Shown here: positions 52,062 through 58,634 of the stretch, in pieces
Numbering within the stretch: the first letter of the stretch is position 1
How the letters are laid out: the number at the start of each line of letters is the position of its first letter
From: Bradyrhizobium sp. ISRA430
GTDB lineage: Bacteria > Pseudomonadota > Alphaproteobacteria > Rhizobiales > Xanthobacteraceae
Reading direction: 5' to 3'
Assembly: GCF_029909975.1 (NCBI RefSeq)
Contig: NZ_CP094516.1
Coordinates: 3,968,001 to 4,032,000, forward strand
Length of the DNA: 64,000 nt
Made by a program: the position numbers and the translations under genes
The notes under the pieces: generated by a model
Told to the model about the DNA's origin: nothing
What the model saw: the letters and a program-made list of their open reading frames with translations, nothing else
The model's database searches: none

Positions 52062-53621
52062 CTAATTGTAGTAGCGCGGCCCGCGGATGTTGGGATGAAG
52101 GATCGGCGCGTCGTCCGCGGAGCGCTTGGGTGAAGGACGCCGATCGAGATTGTTGGCAAGGATCGATTTGACCGAGCCGTAGGTGCGCGCGCCAATATCG
52201 ATCGCCCGCATGGCGGCGGCATCGAGCCGCTCGTGCCCGTAGGATCGGGCGAGCCGGATGATGCCGAGACAGGCGCGGAAGCCCTGTTCCGGATGCGCGC
52301 GCTCGTCGAGGATCAGGTCGCACAGCGCCGCGGTGGCCGGCCCGATCGAGGCTGCGTCCTTACGGATGCGCTCGATAGTCCAGCCAGCGTAGCGCCGATG
52401 ACTGGAGGCCATGTGCTCCGGCACCGTCGTGTGCTTGTGGTTGCCGCTCATGCGCTGATGCGCGGCGATCCGCTCACCCTTGTGGAAGATCTCGACGGTG
52501 CGAGCCGTGAAGCGCACCTCCACCTCGGCGCGGACGAAGCGATGTGGAACGCTGTAGTAATGCGCCTCGACCTCGACGTGATAATCGATGCTGACCCGGC
52601 AGATCCGCCACTCGGCGAACACGTAAGGGTTCTCCGGCAAGGCCTTGAGCGCGGGCCAATCGATCTCCTCCAACAGCTTGCGGCGGGTCACGCCGAGCCG
52701 CCGGATCGGCCGCTCCTCGTTGAGCCGGGTGAGCAACTCGGCGATCGCCGCATTGACCTCGGCGAGGCTGTGGAAGATGCGGTGGCGCAGCCGCCCGAGC
52801 AGCCAGCGCTCGACCATGAGGACCGCCTGCTCGACCTTCGCCTTGTCTCGTGGTCGTCGCGGCCTGGCTGGCAGAATGGCCGAGCCGTAATGCGCCGCCA
52901 TGTCGGCGTAGCTGCGGTTGATCTGCGGATCGTAGAGGCAGGCCTTGATCACCGCGACTTTGGTGTTGTCCGGCACCAGCAGCGCCGGCACGCCGTTGAT
53001 CGCCTCGAAGGCGCCGACGTGGCCGCTGATCCAATCGGCGAGCCCCTGCGTCCAGGTCGCCTGCGCGTAGGTGAAGCTGGAAGCGCCGAGCACCGCGACG
53101 AAGATCTGCGCGGCGCGCCGCTCGCCGCTGAGCCGGTCGATCACGACCGGCACGCCGTCACCGGCATAATCGACGAACAGCTTGTCGCCGGCCGCATGCG
53201 ACTGGCGCATCGTCACCGACAGCCGGCCTTCCCAGGCGCGGTAGAGCTCGCAGAAACGCGAATAGCGATACCCGCCGGGCTCGCTTGCGATGTACTCCTC
53301 CCACAGGATCGACAGCGTCACGTGCTTGCGCCGGAGCTCGCGGTGCACCGCCGCCCAGTCCGGCTCCGCCTGCCGGCGATGGCCCCGCCGCGTGCCGGAA
53401 CCCGCACCGGCGCTGGCGAACAGCCGGGCCTCCAGATCAGTGTCGGTGACGTCATCGGGCAGCGGCCAGGTCAGCCCCGATGCCTCGAACCGCCGGATCG
53501 TCAGCCGCACCGTCGAAGGCGCCGTCCCCAACCGCCGCGCAATCTCGCGGGTCGGCATCCCAGCCGACTTCAATCTGATCACTTCGCGCACATGGCGCAT
53601 CGCAAGCCTCTCCGTCGGCAT
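52062..53621 (-). CDS. istA: IS21 transposase IstA
   Basis: The 519-residue DDE transposase starts at the ATG at 53621, behind GGGGGA. The N-terminal helix-turn-helix is HVREVIRLKSAGMPTREIAR, RLGTAPSTVRLTIRRFEASG. The rve core has DYAGDGVPVVIDRLSG (first Asp) and FEAINGVPALLVPDNTKVAV (second Asp), and the Glu region follows in KAKVEQAVLMVERWLLGRL. It is complete. Confidence 0.95.
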   Translation of the reverse strand: MPTERLAMRHVREVIRLKSAGMPTREIARRLGTAPSTVRLTIRRFEASGLTWPLPDDVTDTDLEARLFASAGAGSGTRRGHRRQAEPDWAAVHRELRRKHVTLSILWEEYIASEPGGYRYSRFCELYRAWEGRLSVTMRQSHAAGDKLFVDYAGDGVPVVIDRLSGERRAAQIFVAVLGASSFTYAQATWTQGLADWISGHVGAFEAINGVPALLVPDNTKVAVIKACLYDPQINRSYADMAAHYGSAILPARPRRPRDKAKVEQAVLMVERWLLGRLRHRIFHSLAEVNAAIAELLTRLNEERPIRRLGVTRRKLLEEIDWPALKALPENPYVFAEWRICRVSIDYHVEVEAHYYSVPHRFVRAEVEVRFTARTVEIFHKGERIAAHQRMSGNHKHTTVPEHMASSHRRYAGWTIERIRKDAASIGPATAALCDLILDERAHPEQGFRACLGIIRLARSYGHERLDAAAMRAIDIGARTYGSVKSILANNLDRRPSPKRSADDAPILHPNIRGPRYYN

Positions 53622-53692
53622 CCAGGTCCCCCTTCGCAAAGCCGAAAGGCGGGACCGTATCGGAGCCAGAAGAGGCCTCGTCACCCCGGGCG

Positions 53693-53790
53693 ACATCATC
53701 CCGGAATGGTGGGCGAGATCATCTCGGAATGGTGGGCGACATCAAATCGGAACGGTGGGCGAGATCATTCCGGAATGGTGGGCGACATCG
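53693..53790. repeat. IS21 terminal repeats, right end
   Basis: Four consecutive units of about 23 bp, each with GGAATGGTGGGCGA or GGAACGGTGGGCGA followed by GATCAT or CATCAA, precede the right end. The regular array should not be taken for a CRISPR. Confidence 0.88.
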
Positions 53791-53803
53791 AGCGGAATCA
53801 GCA

Positions 53804-53810
53804 CGTTGTC
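53804..53810. repeat. IS21 target-site duplication, right copy
   Basis: CGTTGTC, exact match of 51040-51046. Confidence 0.93.
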
Positions 53811-54161
53811 GGCGTTGAGGCGGCCTAGCTCCGCCTGCCTTGCTCCGGTGTAGAGCGCAAGCACAGGAAGCCAGAACCCGGCCGCTCCGTGGGCACCAAG
53901 GGGGAAGCGGTGTTCAGTGAACCGCGGTGCGTTGAAGAGGGACTGCAACTCTGCAATCTCAAACGACGTCCGCTCAGAGCGCTCCGTGGGCAGTCTCAAC
54001 CTGCTGAAGGGGTCGGTCCACTGCACGTCATCAGGGATCAGGCCATTATCGCTAGCCCAGACACAGATGGCCTGCACGCTACCTAGTTGCTTGTTGATGG
54101 TCGCGGCGGTGATCCGTGGCGCCTCGGGGTGCTCCCTGGAGACCTTACGGATGTCAGGCCG
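53804..54161 (-). pseudogene. Island tyrosine integrase, N-terminal side fragment
   Basis: The frame shows RPDIRKVSREHPEAPRITAA, TINKQLGSVQAICVWASDNG, a core-binding region, and the first catalytic box LPVLALYTGARQAELGRLNA. It stops at the IS21 junction after NADNV. The true N-terminus is not recognisable before about 54161. The gene reads away from the tRNA fragment 128 bp away, as island integrases often do. Together with the piece at 50844 this integrase is damaged in at least four ways and cannot be functional. Confidence 0.88.
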
Positions 54162-54288
54162 GGCTCGTCTGCATGAGCAGGCGTTATCGCACCAGTTTCG
54201 CACCAGAAACGACCCAGCCGGGGCGCAACGAACGCGATCAGATTCAAACAAAAAGTCAGCAAAATCAACGAAGCCAATCGCTATCCCG

Positions 54289-54336
54289 CCGCTCATAACG
54301 GTCTGGTTCCTGGTTCGAATCCAGGCGGGCCCACCA
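54289..54336 (+). other. 3' part of tRNA-Met (CAT), attachment site and island boundary
   Basis: The 48 nt contain the anticodon loop CTCATAA, anticodon stem 3' side, variable loop, the T arm CCTGG-TTCGAAT-CCAGG and the acceptor strand CGGGCCC with ACCA. The 5' half is absent: upstream bases do not form a D arm or a matching GGGCCCG. Such a 3' tRNA copy beside an integrase is the att scar at the far end of an island, so the island lies to the left and host chromosome to the right. It is not a working tRNA gene. Confidence 0.87.
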
Positions 54337-54453
54337 GCGCAGCAGCAACAACAAAAAACAAGAAGAACAAGATCAAGCGCAGCTCGATCTGCAACGCTTC
54401 AGTCGAAGCGCTGCGGTGCCCCTGACGACATATCCGCCGGCAAACGGTTCATT
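54337..54453. other. Short chromosomal interval after att site
   Basis: A low-complexity A-rich run (CAACAACAAAAAACAAG) at about 54347 follows the tRNA fragment. No gene is seen. Confidence 0.4.
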
Positions 54454-55081
54454 TCAAACTGTCCGAAAGCCATGCCGCTCGAAGGCAGTCGCGGCGAGAG
54501 CAGTTGTGCTCTGTTGGCATGACGTACCCCGCAAGTCGCGGATGCATATGTCGTCTTCAATAGGTCCGAAAAATGCGTGCAGGTCAAGAAGTAGGCCCCA
54601 CCCGCACGACGTTTGGAAACAGCCGATGATGTCAGTTAGCGCATGGTGATAAGGTACCCGGTACTCGACCAATCTTTGGAAAAGCGTCTTTGGATCCAGG
54701 CGATGGATCGGAGTCCCGTCGAGCATCGACTCGAAAATCACGGCTCATGGAACGGACCAAATAACACGCCTTTCGGATCTCGATTCAAGTCGGCGACGTA
54801 TCGACAGCGTGTCGCCGCGATCGTGTGATTCCCAATTCAGGCAGGAAGTAGGAAGTAGGAAGTAGGAAGTCGTAGACCTCCGGGAGATGCCAGTGGGTGT
54901 TTCTTAGCCATTTTCGCTGAAGCTGCGTGAAAGCGGCCTCAATCGATGGCGGAACGAAGGTGCCGCTGTGGGGAATACTGGCAATCACCGGAACGGACGT
55001 TCCTGGCGCAGATTGCCCGACCCGATACAGCTGTGGGCAATTTGCTTCTGCTCCCCGATGCCCTCCGATGATCATGGTCAT
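54454..55081 (-). pseudogene. N-formylglutamate amidohydrolase-like, frameshifted
   Basis: Pieces of one protein can be read in several frames: from the ATG at 55081 PQLYRVGQSAPGTSVPVIAS, IPHSGTFVPPSIEAAFTQLQ and WHLPEVYDFL, then RYVADLNRDPKGVLFGPFHE, then IFESMLDGTPIHRLDPKTLF and ALTDIIGCFQTSCGWGLLLD. The SIPHSG and LNRDP boxes are those of N-formylglutamate amidohydrolase (HutG2-like), which releases formate from N-formylglutamate in histidine breakdown. At least two frameshifts make it non-functional. A 7-bp tandem repeat lies in it. Confidence 0.78.
54843..54870. repeat. Four tandem copies of AGGAAGT
   Basis: AGGAAGT is repeated four times without interruption. Three extra copies add 21 bp, that is 7 codons, so this expansion by itself kept the reading frame of the amidohydrolase remnant (YDF-LLPTSYF-LPELG). 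Confidence 0.9.
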
Positions 55082-55328
55082 CTCATCGCGCCTCACATCA
55101 AGATAGCCGAGCATCGGCTCGGCGATCGCCGTCCAGGCGAGCGAATGCGGGGATAAATAGGCGCAGCCGGGCTCGTCGCTCTTGTTCGCCGCGATCCAGC
55201 GCGAACTCACGCATATGCGTCGCATTTCGTTGCCGAAAGCGGGAAAAGAGCAGCGAACGTAAGCTGGAGATGTATCAAAGTACATAATCTCAATGCTGAT
55301 TTTGAGCAAACTCTCTGGGGGCTTCGAG

Positions 55329-55721
55329 ATGAAGAGATTTCTGTCACTGTTGCTGCTCGCCCAATTCTTCTTTCTTTCCGGCGAGGCCATGGCGCAGGGG
55401 CTTCCTGCTCCCTCATACTGGAAGAATGAACGGGGTTCGGAACTGTTCGTTTGGTCCGCCAATGGCGGAGCAGTACAAGGGACTTTCACAAACCATGCTC
55501 AAGGGTTTGCGTGCCAGGGCATTCCTTATCCTGCATCGGGAGCCGTTAGTCCAGCCGGCTTGTATTTTGTTGTTACTTTTGCCCAATGCAATTCCTTCAC
55601 CCGGTGGGTTGGAAAAATCAGCGGGTCTCAAATGCCGACATCATGGACGCTGTTCTACGTTGATAAGAACGGTAAGCCTGGCAAGTTGAAGGGCGCCGAT
55701 ACATTTACGCGCGTATGGTAG
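55329..55721 (+). CDS. Avidin-family biotin-binding protein (bradavidin II-like)
   Basis: The 130-residue product starts at the ATG at 55329 after GGGGG, with a signal peptide MKRFLSLLLLAQFFFLSGEA ending at AMAQG. The mature part has the avidin pattern: SYWKNERGSELFVWSANGGA, TGTF-like VQGTFTNHAQGF, FTRWVGKISGS with the biotin-ring Trp, SWTLFYV and the end KGADTFTRVW. A Cys pair (FACQG and FAQCNS) could form a disulfide. It closely resembles bradavidin II of Bradyrhizobium. The natural role of such secreted biotin binders is unsettled. Starvation of competitors for biotin has been suggested for avidins in general. Confidence 0.88.
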   Translation: MKRFLSLLLLAQFFFLSGEAMAQGLPAPSYWKNERGSELFVWSANGGAVQGTFTNHAQGFACQGIPYPASGAVSPAGLYFVVTFAQCNSFTRWVGKISGSQMPTSWTLFYVDKNGKPGKLKGADTFTRVW

Positions 55722-56054
55722 TTTTCAACCTTCGTGCGACATCGCGACCTTGACGTTTGCTCTCTCCGGTCTTGGGGCCCGGCTGCCTTTGAGATGAGTA
55801 AGCTCCTTTTCGCAAGTCTCCGGCGCTGTCCAGGGTCACTCAGCTTCGATGCTTGACAGCCCGTATGGTCTGCTGGAGCGGTCCGGGAATAACATCAAAA
55901 GGCCTCTCCCAAGATCCGAAAGGACAGTCTAAGCTTGCGTCCAGATTGCGGGACGATTCGTGCATTAGCATTGCTTTTCAGGGTCTTTTTGAAGCCGAGT
56001 GCGGGGTCCAGCAAGTGCCGCTAACATGTGCGGCATTAGTGTTGGTGCGTTTGG
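55722..56054. other. No gene seen (333 bp)
   Basis: No convincing frame on either strand between the avidin gene and the next small gene. Confidence 0.45.
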
Positions 56055-56468
56055 TTGGCGGATGTGAGTTTTCAGCTCTCGATACTTAAGATTCTCGCCG
56101 GCCAACGGGAGGGCCGGGCCAGTCTCGCTGTCCTGAAGCACTACTTGGCGGTGTTCTACACCAGCGGTCCGGAGTGGACGGCCCGTATGAAGCGATTGGC
56201 AGAGCTGGCGCCAAATCTCGATCTTTTCGGACAGAAGCTGGTTGCGCGAGAATCCGGGCAGTGGATCATAACGGAAGGCGGCCGGGCCTTTCTCGCTTCG
56301 CTGGAACAGGCAGCCTTGCTGGCTACTCAGGAGCGAGCGCTCGAAGAAACGACTGAGAAGCGTCTCCCAAGCAAGCTTCCCATGCTTCCCCTGACGCCCC
56401 AACGTCGCAGCGCCAGTCGCAGGCATCGCCGCCGGAAGCAGCCGATCGCGCAAGGTCGGTCGGCCTAA
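56055..56468 (+). CDS. Hypothetical protein, 130-137 residues
   Basis: From a TTG at 56055 (or a GTG at 56064) the frame gives a helical protein: VSFQLSILKILAGQREGRAS, LAVLKHYLAVFYTSGPEWTA, then VARESGQWIITEGGRAFLAS, and a very basic end RRSASRRHRRRKQP. The middle part resembles winged-helix domains (GQWIITEGGRAFL as a wing), so DNA binding is possible. I do not recognise a family by name. The start codon is uncertain. Confidence 0.55.
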   Translation: MADVSFQLSILKILAGQREGRASLAVLKHYLAVFYTSGPEWTARMKRLAELAPNLDLFGQKLVARESGQWIITEGGRAFLASLEQAALLATQERALEETTEKRLPSKLPMLPLTPQRRSASRRHRRRKQPIAQGRSA

Positions 56469-56944
56469 CCGTTCCGCGAAGCTGGTTGCGATTGTCACTT
56501 TATTTGCACAGCGACAAGATCGCACGCGTAAATCGCCCTTACCGAGCCACTTTTAGAGATGCGCCAACTGTAATTCGATGACATCACCGTCCCATGCCTT
56601 CGCTTCATTGAACTCCTCATGATGACAAAGGGTTGAGAACGTCGTGCGCAAGCCATGGGCGCGATGTTCGGTCTTAGTGCAGATGCCGAGCGGACGCAGC
56701 CGATGACCGAGCGTCGCGTTTGACCGCGGTCAAAGTACTAGGCATTTCGAGCAATGGCTGCCGGCTCCGTTGCGATCGCCAGCTAAGGCGAACGCAGAAG
56801 CGCTGCCCCTCAGCTTGCTGCGTCACGCATTTGCCACGTACAGGCGCCAAGGGTAGCTGATCTCGAACATGAAGGCGCTTACGCCCGAGAGCAAAAGCAG
56901 CAAGCAGCAGGCCTGACGTCGCTGGAATCCCAATAGCCCTATGC
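56469..56944. other. No gene seen (476 bp)
   Basis: No supported gene. The last part may contain decayed N-terminal sequence of the IS630 transposase that follows, but I cannot read it reliably. Confidence 0.4.
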
Positions 56945-57801
56945 CGCGCGGATAGGCAGCGCCCTCGCACCATCGACGACGATCAGGTTGCTGAGGTAAT
57001 CGAGCGAACATTACGTACGACGCCGGCCGACGCGACGCACTGGTCGATCCGCTCGATGGCCGCGGAAACTGGCTTTTCCCACACCACGATCCGCCGAATG
57101 TGGTCGGCGTTCGGCTTGCAGCCGCACCGTAGCCAGACATTCAAGTTGTCGAGCGATCCGCTGTTCGTCGACAAGGTACGCGATATCGTCGGCCTTTATC
57201 TCTCCCCACCGAACCGAGCCCTTGTCCTCAGCATCGATGAGAAAAGCCAGATTCAGGCGCTCGATCGCGAGCAACCGGTCTTGCCGATGATGCCTGGCGT
57301 GCCGGAACGTCACACGCACAGCTACGTGCGGCACGGCACGACCACGCTTTTTGCAGCGCTCGATGTCGCCACGGGGTTCGTCATCGGCAAATGCTACAAG
57401 CGCCATCGGGCAGTCGAGTTTTTTGAAGTTCCTGAAAGAGATCGACACACAAATCCCTGAGGGGCTCGCTGTCCATATCGTCATGGACAACTACGCCACC
57501 CACAAGACGCCAAGATCAAAGCGTGGCTCGCTCGCCGACCGCACTATCATGTCCACTTCACGCCGACTTCGGCATCCTGGATCAATCAGGTCGAGCGCTG
57601 GTTCGCTGAACTCACTAGAAAGCAAATCCAGCGAGGTGTTCACACCTCCGTCAAGCAGCTCGAGGCCGACATCCATACCTTCATCGACCTGCACAACAAA
57701 AATCCGAAGCCCTTCAAATGGCCAAGTCCGCTGACCAGATTTTGGCTTCCGTCAAACGCTTCTGCCCCAAAGCCCACCAGACTTTATGTGGTGAACTTTA
57801 G
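56945..57801 (+). pseudogene. IS630-family transposase, frameshifted
   Basis: Transposase blocks are readable in different frames: QVAEVIERTLRTTPADATHW, MAAETGFSHTTIRRMWSAFG, ALVLSIDEKSQIQALDREQP (first catalytic Asp), then FLKFLKEIDTQIPEGLAVHI and VMDNYATHKTP (second Asp), then TPTSASWINQVERWFAELTR (final catalytic Glu). Frame changes occur at about 57420, 57510 and 57722, and the N-terminal third is missing. The element is dead. Confidence 0.85.
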
Positions 57802-58634
57802 ATTCACGTGACTAGGGACGGTCCCATTTGGGATGTTCGCAAAACTCTTTCTCATCCAAATGGATATTAATGGAAGGAACGGATCGTAGTTCATGACGCG
57901 GCTCGGCCACGGTCGCGCAGAAGGCAAGCGCGTTTTGTCCGGTCCGCACATAGTCAGCGACTTCTCATGTGATCGCCTTCGCACCTCGCCATCTCTTAGT
58001 TCAAACGCGGTCGGCGCCCAAAGCCCCCGGCTCATCGATAGGACGCCGCTCAACGTTTGGTCACCAAGAAACTTCAAGCATCTCCATAATGCGACTCGCT
58101 GGCCCGCATTGCCTCACTCGGATCAAGCGAGATCATCCCGAGCCACCAGCGTGGAAGCAAGATCGCACCTCAGATGCTGCGGCACGGTCCATCTCATACG
58201 CCCATTGTCGAACGGCTTTGGCGAGCGACTGTCAGGCACAAGTCAATCCTAAGCGCACCGGAGAAACTGCCGTCTCAGGTCTATTTCAGGAAAAAAGCCC
58301 CCAGCTTTTGTCCCCCCGTCCAGGCGATGTTATCGTCCATCAGAGTCAAAGTTCACTGATTTCGGTGCCTCCAACTTAGAAATTCTGCGCCAGATGGGGG
58401 ACAATGCGCAGACTCTCATGAGACCAACCTCAACTCTTAGTCGGCGAGGCGCCAGATGCGCCCTGAGATTCCTAACCAACGCGTTGGACAATACAGCATC
58501 GCGTCTCAACCTGGCGCTGTGCCTCGATTCTTCCGGTTGCCGACTGCCCTCTCCCAACCTGCTACGGCGCTTCACGCTCTATCCACCCTGCGTTCCGCAA
58601 GGCATATTGCCGCAAACTGCGCCGGGGGAGAATC
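57802..58634. other. No gene seen (833 bp)
   Basis: Several short frames exist on both strands but none has a family pattern, good start or consistent composition. The promoter of the helicase gene should be in the last part. GGGGGAG at 58624-58630 is its ribosome site. Confidence 0.45.

Larger units (their letters stand above)
51047..53803 (-). mobile_element. IS21-family element (2,757 bp) inserted in integrase gene
   Basis: The ends are TGCTGATTCCG on the left (51047) and CGGAATCAGCA on the right (53803), with 7-bp duplications CGTTGTC on both sides. Near each end are several copies of a roughly 23-25-bp sequence with GGAATGGTGGGCGAGATCAT as core, the multiple terminal repeats of IS21 elements. 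istA and istB are both open, so the element may be active. Confidence 0.95.

Noticed and set aside
53693..53790. Regular short repeats resembling a CRISPR array
   Set aside because: The units have almost no spacers, sit exactly at an IS21 end, and have a related set at the other end. They are IS21 terminal repeats.
54289..54336. A functional tRNA-Met gene
   Set aside because: The 5' acceptor strand, D arm and part of the anticodon stem are absent, so it is an att fragment only.
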